DNA of 30,155 nucleotides. Origin: CAZCPB01 sp964540295 (GTDB lineage Bacteria > Planctomycetota > Phycisphaerae > Phycisphaerales > UBA1924). Made by a program: the position numbers and the translations under genes. Positions 6,691 through 15,699 of the stretch are shown in pieces; position 1 is the stretch's first letter; every line of letters begins with the position of its first letter. Location: the NCBI GenBank assembly GCA_964540295.1, contig CAZIMT010000019.1, positions 1-30,155 on the forward strand. The letters are read 5' to 3'. The notes under the pieces were generated by a model, which saw only the letters and a program-made list of their open reading frames with translations, ran no database searches and was not told the origin of the DNA.

Positions 6691-8652
6691 TCACACCACC
6701 CGATCCTCTTTCGCAATCCCCAGCGCCGGCCTCACGTCCACCTGCACCATCACGCCGCCCTGCATCTGCTTGGCGGTTTCTGGGTCAACATAATCGCTGT
6801 GGCAGGTCGCTTTCGCGGCGTCGGCTCCGACGGCCTTCTTGGTTTTGTTGGCGAGCTTGTGGATTTCTTCCGGGGCGAGGACGCCGCGGCTTTCGAGGAT
6901 TCTGGCTTGCTCGGGGGTGAGGGCGGCGGACTTGATCGGCGCACCGAGCTTGCCGTTCGCGCCGACTCGTTCGAAACCCTCGGCCTTGCCGCTCATGAAC
7001 TCTTGGATCTCTTTGCTGATCCGCACGCTGCACCAGTCGTGGCCGCACATGGCGCAGAAGTCGGTGTCGACGTCGAGGTCCTCGTCGTGATAGGCGCGGG
7101 CGGTGTCAGGATCGAAGCTGAGCTCGAAATGCTTCTCCCAGTTCAGCGCGGCCCGGGCCTTGGTAAGCTCGTCGTCGCGGTCGCGCGTGCCGGGGATGCC
7201 GAGCGCGACGTCGGCCGCGTGGGCCGCGATTTTGTACGCGATGCAACCCTGCTTCACGTCGTCCTTCTTGGGCAAACCAAGATGCTCTTTAGGTGTAACA
7301 TAACATAACATCGCCGCGCCGTGGTAGGCCATCGCCGTCGCGCCGATGCACGATGTAATATGGTCGTAACCCGGGAACATATCCGTGACCAGCGGCCCAA
7401 GCACATAGAACGGCGCGCCGTGGCACAACGTCCGCTGCACCTTGGCGTTCCACTCGATCTGGTCGAAGGGGACGTGGCCAGGGCCTTCGATCATGACCTG
7501 CACGCCGTGCCTCCACGCCCGCTCCGTCAGCTCCCCCAACGTCTCCAGTTCAGCGATCTGTGCCGCGTCGGTAGCGTCGGCGAGCCCACCGGGACGCAGG
7601 CCGTCGCCGATGGAGAAGGTCACGTCGTACTGACGCAGGATCTTGCAGATGTCGTCCCAGCGCGTGTACATAATGTTCTCTTGGCTGTGGACGAGCATCC
7701 ACTTGGCCAGGAGCGAACCGCCGCGGCTGACGATCCCGATGAGACGGTTCTTGACGTGCTTCAGGTGCGCACGGCGAACTCCGGCGTGGATCGTGAAGTA
7801 ATCAACTCCCTGCTTGGCTTGGTGATGTAAAGAAGCTTCGATCGTGGGCCAATCGAGATCGTCGATCTTCTTCCCGATAATCATAGAATAAATAGGCACC
7901 GTTCCGATGGGCACCGTCGAGTTGCGGATGATCGCATCGCGGCAGGCGTCTAGATCGCCACCGGTCGAAAGATCCATGACCGTGTCGGCCCCCCACCGCT
8001 CGGCCCATTGAAGTTTTTCGACTTCTTCATCGGTGCCAGAGGAGACGGGGGACGCGCCCATGTTGGCGTTGACTTTCGTCTTGCTCGCCCGGCCGATCGC
8101 CATCGGGTCGAGCTTGTAATTCAGATGATTAATGTTCGCTGGGATGACCATTCGGCCCGCCGCGATCTCGTCGCGGACTTGGGTTGCGGTCAAGTGCGGC
8201 TCACGCTCGGCGACGCGGGCCATCTGGGGTGTGATAATGCCGAGGCGGGCGTATTCGAGTTGAGTGATGGGGACGAAACCGTGCGGGTAGGTGACGCGAC
8301 GCACGAGCCCTCGGGCATCGGCGAACGCAAGAGTTGATGGAGAAGAAGGCATCGTGGCGTGAGGCACCGATGCATAAGGCACCGAGTCATCGAGTGTTTC
8401 GACGGTCCACCCTTCGGGCAGAAAATCCCACGCAGTCTTCTCGCTCGGCGCGGGCATGCCCGGCGTGTCTGGGCTGCTGAACATCCGCGGCCCACCGATG
8501 TCCGGGGCGTTGGCGAAAGAACCGGGCGTGGTAACATTCGGCGTCCGGCCTGGGTTGCTTGCCCCGAAGTTCGGCGGACGAAATTTCGATTCGGACGCGG
8601 AATCCGTGCTTACTTTCGACGATCCGTTGGAACCATGAGACGATGTGGCCAT
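6691..8652 (-). CDS. thiC: Phosphomethylpyrimidine synthase (ThiC)
   Basis: Radical-SAM enzyme converting 5-aminoimidazole ribotide to HMP phosphate, the pyrimidine half of thiamin; cytosolic. Recognisable blocks are GRMVIPANINHLNYKLDPMA, KTKVNANMGASP, WGADTVMDLSTGGDL, MIEGPGHVPFDQIEWN, VLGPLVTDMFPGYDHI and IGATAMAYHGAAMLCYVTP. The C-terminal CX2CX4C cluster motif is C533-A-M-C536-GHDW-C541, which binds the 4Fe-4S cluster. The length, 653 residues, is at the long end of the family because of a Ser/Pro-rich N-terminal stretch of about 70 residues. The ATG at 8652-8650 has GGAGGG eight bases upstream. Expression is controlled by a TPP riboswitch immediately upstream. Intact. Confidence 0.97.
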   Translation of the reverse strand: MATSSHGSNGSSKVSTDSASESKFRPPNFGASNPGRTPNVTTPGSFANAPDIGGPRMFSSPDTPGMPAPSEKTAWDFLPEGWTVETLDDSVPYASVPHATMPSSPSTLAFADARGLVRRVTYPHGFVPITQLEYARLGIITPQMARVAEREPHLTATQVRDEIAAGRMVIPANINHLNYKLDPMAIGRASKTKVNANMGASPVSSGTDEEVEKLQWAERWGADTVMDLSTGGDLDACRDAIIRNSTVPIGTVPIYSMIIGKKIDDLDWPTIEASLHHQAKQGVDYFTIHAGVRRAHLKHVKNRLIGIVSRGGSLLAKWMLVHSQENIMYTRWDDICKILRQYDVTFSIGDGLRPGGLADATDAAQIAELETLGELTERAWRHGVQVMIEGPGHVPFDQIEWNAKVQRTLCHGAPFYVLGPLVTDMFPGYDHITSCIGATAMAYHGAAMLCYVTPKEHLGLPKKDDVKQGCIAYKIAAHAADVALGIPGTRDRDDELTKARAALNWEKHFELSFDPDTARAYHDEDLDVDTDFCAMCGHDWCSVRISKEIQEFMSGKAEGFERVGANGKLGAPIKSAALTPEQARILESRGVLAPEEIHKLANKTKKAVGADAAKATCHSDYVDPETAKQMQGGVMVQVDVRPALGIAKEDRVV

Positions 8653-8654
8653 GC

Positions 8655-8743
8655 GTGCTTCCCTCCGCCGGTATGAGCCGGATCAGGTTCGACGGGTGCA
8701 TCTCAGCGACCGCGGACAGTTCCGCGGCCGCGCCCCGAGCGTT
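8655..8743 (-). promoter_or_regulatory. TPP riboswitch (THI element) of thiC
   Basis: On the minus strand the conserved TPP aptamer is readable in order: CTCGGGGCGC, a P3 stem CCGCGGA-ACTG-TCCGCGG, then GCTGAGATGCACCCG, then GAACCTGATCCGG with CTCATACCGGCGGAGGGAA. P1 closes with GCT/AGC. Thiamin pyrophosphate binding would fold the aptamer. Its 3' strand GGAGGGAAG includes the only good ribosome binding site for thiC, so the switch most likely blocks translation initiation directly. A possible -10 element, TAGACT at 8754-8749, would start transcription at the 5' edge of the aptamer; no good -35 is visible. Confidence 0.93.
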
Positions 8744-8934
8744 GGTGAAGTCTAGCGGTGTTCCGAGGTACGGGCGGCGCCAGAGGCCGCGGCGGAAAGA
8801 GCCCGCCTTTTCAAGACTCCGCGACAGATTCTCAGACCCGCAACGAGGACCGCCACCGAACTGCCAGTGCCGATCCAATGCAGATCGCGGTAGTTTCGAG
8901 CGAGTAAGGGCGGCGATCGGTCGGTCCAGCCCTG

Positions 8935-9765
8935 TCAGAAATCTGCGTAAGTGTCGAGATGCTTGCCCTGATCGAAACGAGAGTTCATGAGCGCCCAGCG
9001 CGCAGAGTTCCATTCATCGGACGCACGGCGAACTTTGTAAAAATCGTTAACGGTTTGAACCTCGACATCCGCCCGCGGTGCGTAGTCCATTTGCCTTTGA
9101 AGCCTCCATCCGGCTTTTGATTCGAAATCGAACTGACGGTGCGCCGAATGTTTTTCAAACTTGATCAGTTCGTCGAGACGCAACTGCGCCAGATGGACGA
9201 CCGAAGCGTCCTGATGAAGCGCGAGAGCCGCGACCAACGCTCAGTGGACATCCGCACTCTCCCATGCGTTGCCCTAAACAATGAGGCCGGTGACCCCTTG
9301 AACAGCATCCTCCGAAACGAAAGAGATTTCCGGCGGCTTCCCAGAGTCTCCTTCGACGAACGGTGCCAGAAATGACGGCTATTCTCCGCTCGGTGGTTCG
9401 GGAAGCTCGATCAACCGTCGAATCGCCGCGAACTGGTATTTCTCGCGGCCAAAGTTCGCGTCAGGATTGATCCGGATCGTCTCCGCGATCTCCGCTTCGG
9501 CCTTCCGCAGATCTGACAGCTCTTCACGAGACGCGCCGTTGCTGAACCAGCGATAGGCGTGGAACGTGCCAAGCTTCGCGTGATAGCGGTAGACGTGCTC
9601 GCCGGCGGGCCCACCGTTCGCTATGTCGCTGGCGAATGCCTCCGCCATGCGCGTTATCCACGCGACGGCCTCGTCCGATCGCCCGAGCCGATCGCACGCG
9701 ACGCCCGCGTCGTCATAGGCGTATAAATTCGCGGGCTCTTTCTCGATCAAACGCGCGACGCTTCG
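8935..9765 (-). pseudogene. TPR-like protein remnant with three internal stops
   Basis: An open frame of protein-like sequence reads leftwards with helical-repeat character: ANLYAYDDAGVACDRLGRSD, then GEHVYRYHAKLGTFHAYRWF, then AEIAETIRINPDANFGREKY. It is stopped by TAG at 9381-9379 but stays in the same frame: FLAPFVEGDSGKPPEISFVS, TGLIV, TAG at 9267-9265, GNAWESADVH, TGA at 9240-9238, ALVAALALHQDASVVHLAQL, and so on to a final stop at 8935. No frameshift is needed. It lacks its own N-terminus and is joined upstream, in frame, to an epimerase fragment. The family is a TPR-type scaffold by composition only; the function is unknown. I read it as a decaying gene whose front end was deleted. Confidence 0.6.
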
Positions 9766-10089
9766 CAGCGCCATCCCCAACACTCGCGTCGCCTCGACCC
9801 GCGACCGCGGGATCTCGTCGCAATGGTCGGGCGTCCTCACGCAATCAACCGTGCGACCCGCGAGATTCACAAGCCCTCGCGCTCCGTCCAAACATCCCGC
9901 GCGCGGCCCGACCGATCGCGCATCTCACTCAACCTGATTCCAAGGCCCGCAGGCCGGTCCGGCACGACGCGAAAGCACCACCACGTCGGCTCTCGCGCCC
10001 ACCAGGTGCCGCGCCAACGACGTTCCCAGAAAACCGCTCCCGCCCGCGATCACGATCCTCCCAAGAATCCTCGGCCCGCTCGCTCGCAT
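9766..10089 (-). pseudogene. TIGR01777-type sugar-nucleotide epimerase, N-terminal fragment
   Basis: SDR-superfamily epimerase of the YfcH/TIGR01777 group. The ATG at 10089-10087 is preceded by AGAAGGTGAG, a good ribosome binding site; an in-frame ATG at 10179 lies only 20 bases from the divergent nitroreductase start and is less likely. The Rossmann motif is RIVIAGGSGFLGTSLARHLV, then DVVVLSRR. At 9927-9925 a TGA follows WNQVE and precedes DARSVG, where the family normally reads WD. After the stop the frame continues DGARGLVNLAGRTVDC and DEIPRSRVEATRVLGMA, both characteristic of the family. Homology then ends and the frame passes directly into TPR-like sequence near 9765. The C-terminal two thirds of the epimerase is absent. 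Confidence 0.68.
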
Positions 10090-10198
10090 CTCACCTTCTC
10101 GACCAGCGTTCGTAGCCGCACCAGCGTTCACACCCTCTCCGTTCCCGGCTCGCGCCGCCAACTTCTCGCCGACAAACATGCCACGATAGGATTCCTCA

Positions 10199-10885
10199 AT
10201 GGATCAGCCGAACTCTTCACCTCGAGCCGGGTTCCCACCGCCACGCGTTGTCTCGCTCAGAGCCTACCAACCCGCGTCCGCACCTGCAGATGCCGCACGC
10301 GATTTCTACAACGTCATGACGCAACGCCGCACCGTGCGATCGTTCTCGACCAAGCCCGTGCCGATCGAGATCATCGAGTGGGCCGTGCGTGCCGCAGGCA
10401 CCGCGCCGTCTGGCGCGAACAAGCAACCCTGGCGGTTCGTCGTCGTCGGCAACCCTGAGGTGAAACAAAAGATCCGCGCCGCCGCCGAGATCGAAGAGCA
10501 CGAGTTCTACACGCGCCGCGCCACGCCCGAATGGCTCGCCGACCTGGCCCCGCTTGGCACCGACACCAACAAACCCTTCCTCGAAGAAGCGCCGTGGCTG
10601 ATCGTCGTTTTCAAAATGATGAAAACCGACGACGATCAGGGCGTGTATTACGTCAACGAGTCCGTCGGCATCGCGGTCGGGCTGTTGCTCGCGGCCTTGC
10701 ACCACGCTGGGCTGGCAACGCTAACGCACACGCCAAGCCCGATGAGGTTTCTATCGAAGGTTCTCGACCGCCCCGAGCACGAAAGACCGTTCCTGCTCAT
10801 CCCCGTCGGCTACCCCGCCCAAGGGTGTACCGTGCCCGATATCACACGCAAGCCGCTCGACGAGATTATGGTAAGAATCGTCTAA
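10199..10885 (+). CDS. Nitroreductase-family FMN protein, iodotyrosine-deiodinase-like
   Basis: FMN-dependent oxidoreductase, 228 residues, cytosolic. The phosphate-binding RRTVRSFSTKPVP and the flavin-contact stretch GTAPSGANKQPWRFVVVGNP are clear. EFYTRRATPEWLADLAPLGT and ALHHAGLATLTHTPSPMRFL followed by RPFLLIPVGYPA place it in the IYD-like (iodotyrosine dehalogenase) branch rather than among the NfsB-type reductases. Natural substrates of bacterial members are mostly unknown and may be halogenated aromatics or quinones. The ATG at 10199 lacks a strong ribosome binding site; the N-terminal 35 residues before the domain are low in similarity, so a later start is possible. Stop TAA is two bases before miaA, so the genes form an operon. 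Confidence 0.88.
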   Translation: MDQPNSSPRAGFPPPRVVSLRAYQPASAPADAARDFYNVMTQRRTVRSFSTKPVPIEIIEWAVRAAGTAPSGANKQPWRFVVVGNPEVKQKIRAAAEIEEHEFYTRRATPEWLADLAPLGTDTNKPFLEEAPWLIVVFKMMKTDDDQGVYYVNESVGIAVGLLLAALHHAGLATLTHTPSPMRFLSKVLDRPEHERPFLLIPVGYPAQGCTVPDITRKPLDEIMVRIV

Positions 10886-10887
10886 AA

Positions 10888-11871
10888 ATGATGGAGAGCA
10901 GGCCGCCCCTCAGCCGATCGATTCCGCCGCTACCACGCTTCCCCGTGATCGCTGGCCCCACCGCTGGCGGAAAATCCGCGCTCGCCGTAGCCGTCGCGCT
11001 CGAACTCAGTCGCCGCGCCAGCCGCGACGCCGCGGAGATCATCACCGCCGATTCCATCCAGGTCTACCGCGAGCTCGATATCGGCTCGGCCAAGCCCACC
11101 GCCGAGGAACGCGGCGGCGTGCCTCACCACCTCATCGACCTCGTCGAACCGACCGACTCCTTCAGCGTTCACCAGTGGCTCGCGCGCGCCGAAGCGGCCG
11201 TCACCGATATCCGGGCCCGCGGCCGCGTCCCAGTCGTCGTCGGCGGCTCGCACCTGTATATCAAGGCCTTTCTCGAAGGACTCTTCGAAGGCCCGCCGGT
11301 CGATCCGGCTCTCCGCGAATCACTCCGCAACACCGACCTCGCCGCCCTCCGTGCCGAACTCGATCGCGTCGATCCCGAAGCCGCGGCCCGCATCCACGCC
11401 TCCGACCATCGCCGCACCGCCCGGGCTCTCGAGGTCTACCGCCAGACCGGCACACCCATCAGCGTCCTTCAACAACAGTGGGACCGCACCGACCATCACC
11501 GCGCCGACTGCGTGCTCGTCGGGCTCGATTGGCCGACCGAGCCGATCAACCGTCGCATCAACGCACGCGTGAAAGAAATGATCGAGCGCGGCCTCATCGA
11601 CGAGGCACGAACGCTCCACGACGCGGGCCGCCTGGGACCGCAAGCACGCGAAGCGCTCGGATACAAACAACTGATCGCCGCGTTCGAAGGCCGATGCTCG
11701 CTCGACGAGGCGATCGAGAAGATCAAGATCGAAACCCGGCGTTTCGGAAAGAACCAGCGAACGTGGTTGAAGAGACTGAGACCGACCCCCGGGTCGGTGT
11801 GGATCGACGCGGAGAGTTCGCCGGCAGAGGAATGGGCTGGTCTGGTAATGCGGGCGTGCGGAGGCACATAA
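10888..11871 (+). CDS. miaA: tRNA dimethylallyltransferase (MiaA)
   Basis: Transfers a dimethylallyl group from DMAPP to N6 of A37 in tRNAs that read UNN codons; cytosolic. The P-loop AGPTAGGKSALA is at residues 22-33, followed by ADSIQVYRELDIGSAKPT (catalytic Asp of the DS motif), GGVPHHLIDLVEP, and VVVGGSHLYIKAFLEGLFEG. The DHRRTARALEVYRQTG block and the C-terminal REALGYKQLIAAFEG and TRRFGKNQRTWLKR follow. The length, 327 residues, is normal. The start is the ATG at 10888, two bases after the nitroreductase stop; a second ATG follows immediately. Ends with TAA. Confidence 0.96.
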   Translation: MMESRPPLSRSIPPLPRFPVIAGPTAGGKSALAVAVALELSRRASRDAAEIITADSIQVYRELDIGSAKPTAEERGGVPHHLIDLVEPTDSFSVHQWLARAEAAVTDIRARGRVPVVVGGSHLYIKAFLEGLFEGPPVDPALRESLRNTDLAALRAELDRVDPEAAARIHASDHRRTARALEVYRQTGTPISVLQQQWDRTDHHRADCVLVGLDWPTEPINRRINARVKEMIERGLIDEARTLHDAGRLGPQAREALGYKQLIAAFEGRCSLDEAIEKIKIETRRFGKNQRTWLKRLRPTPGSVWIDAESSPAEEWAGLVMRACGGT

Positions 11872-12221
11872 GCCGCGCGAGCCGGAAACGCGAGGACGAG
11901 AGATGCGGACAGCACCTCTCGAAGAGGTGTGTTCGGAATGCCGCCACCGGTACAACTCCGAAACACTCCGGCGGATACGCACAGAACACTACCTAAATCT
12001 GGCCGATGTTCATTCCCCCAGCCCGATGCGCCGCGGATGAGGGTTGAATCAGATCCCGGAACCCTAATTTCACGCCAAAACCCCCCGGGATCAGCACCTG
12101 CCGAACAAACCCCCCCAGAATCCGTACAGCTTGACAATCCCGAGCCCCGATCCTTATCTCTACGTCTGACCAAGGCCGAGGCTCGCTCTCGCGTGACCGG
12201 CCGGAAGGGGTTCCCAGCGAT
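11872..12221. other. Intergenic region with the topA promoter
   Basis: 350 bases without a gene. The left part has no feature I can support. The right part contains a strong sigma-70-type promoter (12131-12159) and a purine-rich site (GGAAGGGG) shortly before the topA start. Confidence 0.6.
12131..12159 (+). promoter_or_regulatory. Sigma-70-type promoter of topA
   Basis: A perfect -35 TTGACA (12131-12136) is separated by 17 bases from TTATCT (12154-12159), which matches TATAAT at four positions. It lies 62 bases upstream of the topA ATG and points toward it. This is the best consensus-type promoter in the window. Confidence 0.7.
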
Positions 12222-15110
12222 ATGGCCAAGAAGGCTTCAAGCTCATCACGGACGACCAAAGCAGCCGGTTCCAAAGCACCAAAAGCTAACGCCACCGGAC
12301 CCGACGGCGCACTGGCCTCTGATGAAACCGCGCCCGCAACCAACGGCGCGGCGGGTCGATCACGCGCCGCTGGCAAAGCCGGACCTCGCGCTGGCTCACG
12401 CGGCGGCGCGAAGTACCCCGGCTACATCGCTGGCTCGGCCAAGGGCAAGAACCTCGTCATCGTCGAATCGCCCTCCAAAGGCCGCACCATCAACAAGTAC
12501 CTCGGCTCGGACTACGTTGTCCTCGCCAGCGTCGGGCACGTTCGCGACCTGCCCAGCAAGAACCCCAAAGGTGTGAAATCGCCCGTCCCCGGCGTCGATC
12601 TCGAACACCGCTTCAAGCCCACCTACGAGATCCTCGCTGGCAAAGAGAAAGTCATCAGCGACCTCAAGCGAGCCTCAAAGGACGCCCTTTCATCTGGCGG
12701 AAAGGTCTGGTTCGCAACCGACTTGGACCGCGAGGGCGAGGCCATCGCGTGGCACCTCGCTCAAGAGCTCGGCATCGCCTCGGCCGACGCCAAGCGCGTG
12801 ATGTTTGCCGCCATCACCAAGGCCGAAATCGAACGCGCGTTCCTCAACCCGCACCCCATCGACGAGGACCGCGTCAACGCCCAGCAAGCACGCCGCATCC
12901 TCGACCGCATCGTCGGCTATCAGGTCTCGCCGCTGCTCTGGAAAAAAGTCGCACGAGGGCTCTCGGCCGGTCGCGTCCAGTCGGTCGCTGTTCGGCTCGT
13001 CGTCGAGCGCGAACGCGAGATCCGCGCCTTCATCCCCGACGAATCCTGGCAGATTCTCGCCGACTTCGCCCTGACCGAGGCCGACGGTCACAAGCACGCC
13101 CCGCTCTTGGCCGCGTTCATCGACCACAAGGACGATAAAGGCAATGGCCCGTCGCTCAAGGCTCAGAACGGCTGGCTCGGAGAACGCGGCGCGGTCCGGG
13201 CCGAACTTGTCGAAGTCGATGGCGAAAAGTTTGATATCTCTCAGGAGGGCGCGGGCGATCAATCTCGATTCTCCGACCCGCTCAAGTGCGATCTTCTGCC
13301 GCAAGTCGCGCGCATCGCCGCCGCGGCCGGGCTCGACAAGGTCAAGGGCACGATCGTCGAAGACAAGAAAGGCCGCGGTCCGGCTCGCTGGGTCCGCACC
13401 GTCACGGGCACCATCGACCCGAGCGTTCCTTACAAAGTCATCAGCATCGAGACCAAACGCACCTCGACGCGACCGTCGCCGCCGTTTATTACATCGTCAT
13501 TGCAACAGGCCGCCAGCTCGCGCCTGGGTTTCGGCGCACAACGTACCATGCGAGCCGCCCAACAGCTCTACGAGGGCGTGGACATCCCTGGCGAAGGCCC
13601 CGTCGGGCTCATCACGTACATGCGCACAGACTCCACGCACCTTTCCAAAGACGCGCTGGAAATGGTCCGCGGATTTATCGGCACCAACTTCGGCGACAAG
13701 TACCTTCCCGAGAAGCCGAACTTCTTCACCTCTTCAAACAAAGACGCGCAGGAAGCCCACGAAGCGATACGGCCCACGAACCTGAACTATCCGCCGTCGA
13801 AAGTAACACGGTATCTCCAGCCCGACCAAGCCCGCCTTTACCAGATCATCTGGGAGCGATTCGTGGCGTGCCAGATGACGCCCGCGCAGTGGGACTCGAC
13901 CAGCGTCCTCATCAAGGGAGGCCGGGCCCCCGCGCCCGAAGCCAAGCCGCTCGAACTCACCTTCCGCGCCAGCGGCCGTGTGCTTATTTTCGACGGTTTC
14001 TACAGAGTCACCGGCGTGCCCACGGCCGCCGACGAGCAGAACCTGCCCAAGCTCCGCGAGCAGCAACCTCTCCACCCCTTCGGTGTCCACGTCGATCAAA
14101 AGTTCAGCTCGCCCCCGCCGCGCTACACCGAAGCATCTCTTATTAAAATGCTCGAGAGCGAGGGCATCGGTCGGCCTTCAACGTACGCGTCGATCATCGG
14201 CGTCATCCAAGATCGAAACTATGTTGAGCAACTCGAACGCCGCTTCTACTCCACCGACCTTGGCGAGGTCGTCACCGACAAACTGATCGAGGCCATTCCC
14301 GAGATCATGGACGTCGGCTACACGCGCGATATGGAATTGCAGCTCGATAAGGTCGAGGAGGACCACCTCGACTGGATCGAGATGCTCCAGAAGTTCTACG
14401 GCCCGTTCACCAAACGCCTCGCGTCGGCGATGGAAAACCTCACGCACGCCAAGGCCGAGACCGTTCCCGCGCCCGCCGAATATAAGTGCGACAAATGCGG
14501 CGCCGGGCTGGTGTACCGCTTCGGCAAAAACGGCCGGTTCCTTTCCTGCAGCCGCTATCCCGACTGCGACTTTGCGTGCCCGTGCGACCGCGAAGGCAAA
14601 CCGCTCCCGGCCGCAAAGAGCGTCAACGTCGCGTGCCCTAAGTGCGGCGGGGCGATGAACAAACGCACCGGGCGCTTCGGGCCGTTCCTCGGCTGCTCTC
14701 GTTACAGTGACAAGACCAACCCTTGCGCTGGGCTCTTGAACATCGACAAGAACGGCAAGGTCGTGGCGCCCTCGGTCCCGCCGCTCGTCACCGACCTGCC
14801 GTGCCCGACGTGCGAATCACCGCTCAACCTCCGCAACGGACTCAAAGGCCCGTGGCTCGGCTGCTCGCGCTTCCCCAAGTGTCGAGGCCGCGGCAAATGG
14901 GCCGAGATTCCTGAAGAAAAACGCAAAGCTCTCGAAACCGCCATGGCCGCGCACGAGGCTGCCAACCCGGTCAAGGTGATCCGCAACATGGAAGGCAAGG
15001 CGCTCACCGACAGCAAGGGCAAGCCGCTGCCCGACGCGCCGACCGTCGACGCGCCACCGACCGACGCCGCCGCAACATTCGAAGCAATCGCCGACGAGAT
15101 CGGCGTGTAG
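12222..15110 (+). CDS. topA: DNA topoisomerase I (TopA, type IA)
   Basis: Relaxes negative supercoils by single-strand cleavage through a 5'-phosphotyrosine; nucleoid-associated. 962 residues. A basic, Ala/Lys/Ser-rich N-terminal extension of about 70 residues precedes the TOPRIM domain: KNLVIVESPSKGRTINKYLG with E82, and FATDLDREGEAIAWHL with D167 and D169. The active Tyr is Y466 in GLITYMRTDSTHL, followed by DAQEAHEAIRPTN and EGIGRPSTYASII. Three C-terminal zinc-ribbon units are present (starts CDKCGAGL, CPKCGGAM and CPTCESPL); the third begins CPTC but ends FPKCRGRG. The extension is probably a flexible DNA-binding tail. Ends with TAG. Transcribed from its own promoter; divergent from nothing, convergent with uvrC further on. 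Confidence 0.97.
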   Translation: MAKKASSSSRTTKAAGSKAPKANATGPDGALASDETAPATNGAAGRSRAAGKAGPRAGSRGGAKYPGYIAGSAKGKNLVIVESPSKGRTINKYLGSDYVVLASVGHVRDLPSKNPKGVKSPVPGVDLEHRFKPTYEILAGKEKVISDLKRASKDALSSGGKVWFATDLDREGEAIAWHLAQELGIASADAKRVMFAAITKAEIERAFLNPHPIDEDRVNAQQARRILDRIVGYQVSPLLWKKVARGLSAGRVQSVAVRLVVEREREIRAFIPDESWQILADFALTEADGHKHAPLLAAFIDHKDDKGNGPSLKAQNGWLGERGAVRAELVEVDGEKFDISQEGAGDQSRFSDPLKCDLLPQVARIAAAAGLDKVKGTIVEDKKGRGPARWVRTVTGTIDPSVPYKVISIETKRTSTRPSPPFITSSLQQAASSRLGFGAQRTMRAAQQLYEGVDIPGEGPVGLITYMRTDSTHLSKDALEMVRGFIGTNFGDKYLPEKPNFFTSSNKDAQEAHEAIRPTNLNYPPSKVTRYLQPDQARLYQIIWERFVACQMTPAQWDSTSVLIKGGRAPAPEAKPLELTFRASGRVLIFDGFYRVTGVPTAADEQNLPKLREQQPLHPFGVHVDQKFSSPPPRYTEASLIKMLESEGIGRPSTYASIIGVIQDRNYVEQLERRFYSTDLGEVVTDKLIEAIPEIMDVGYTRDMELQLDKVEEDHLDWIEMLQKFYGPFTKRLASAMENLTHAKAETVPAPAEYKCDKCGAGLVYRFGKNGRFLSCSRYPDCDFACPCDREGKPLPAAKSVNVACPKCGGAMNKRTGRFGPFLGCSRYSDKTNPCAGLLNIDKNGKVVAPSVPPLVTDLPCPTCESPLNLRNGLKGPWLGCSRFPKCRGRGKWAEIPEEKRKALETAMAAHEAANPVKVIRNMEGKALTDSKGKPLPDAPTVDAPPTDAAATFEAIADEIGV

Positions 15111-15161
15111 CCGCGCTTGGTCGGCGGCCTTGGCTGAGTTCAACGCGAGCCTCTTGCAAGC

Positions 15162-15641
15162 ATGTCAACTTTAACAATCACCTTGCTCGTCGTCGTCTTT
15201 ATCGTCACCGATATTGTCGTGGTCGGCGCGGTGATGCAGATGGTGGGACAATCGCTGAAGCGGCTGCGCGCGCAATTCCCGCCGATCCCACGCAAACCGA
15301 ACGCTGTGGAGCGTCGCTTCCAGAGCTTCAAAGTTGGGATGGGCAGTCTCGGTTTCAGTATTCACGCGGCCGTGGACGAGAACGCGCTGCACCTCACCCC
15401 CACCACCTTCGCGCGATGGATCGGCATGAAACCCATGAGCCTCCCGTGGGGCGCGTTCAAGAGCGTGAAGCCCGTAATGGGCGGCGTGAGCGCGAGCATC
15501 GCCGGCGTAACGATCGTCGGGCCGAAGTGGTGCATGGAGTTGGCGACGAACCTTTCCAGCTCGACGAAGAGCCCGACAGAAAAAGTCTTTCCACCTGATA
15601 ATCATCGGGCTGCTCACGAGGACGACTTGAATGCCCCATGA
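15162..15641 (+). CDS. Hypothetical single-pass membrane protein
   Basis: 159 residues. The N-terminal segment TLTITLLVVVFIVTDIVVVG, followed by AVMQMVG, forms one transmembrane helix (about residues 3-27). A basic linker (KRLRAQFPPIPRKP) indicates a cytoplasmic C-terminal domain rich in beta strands (for example GMGSLGFSIHAAVDE and WIGMKPMSLPWGAFKSV). I do not recognise the family, but the layout resembles small planctomycete proteins that carry a PH-like or bacterial-PH fold behind a membrane anchor; this is a guess. The start is the ATG at 15162, 51 bases after topA, with no clear ribosome binding site. It may be read through from topA. Confidence 0.7.
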   Translation: MSTLTITLLVVVFIVTDIVVVGAVMQMVGQSLKRLRAQFPPIPRKPNAVERRFQSFKVGMGSLGFSIHAAVDENALHLTPTTFARWIGMKPMSLPWGAFKSVKPVMGGVSASIAGVTIVGPKWCMELATNLSSSTKSPTEKVFPPDNHRAAHEDDLNAP

Positions 15642-15699
15642 ATCTCGGCATCCGACCCACCTAGAACCGATCTCTTCCGGGCGCAAATACTTTCCTGCA

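Noticed and set aside
1266..9927. Reassignment of TAG or TGA to Trp in this organism
   Set aside because: Intact genes such as topA and the MDR gene end at TAG and thiC, the methyltransferase and others at TGA, at proper family C-termini.
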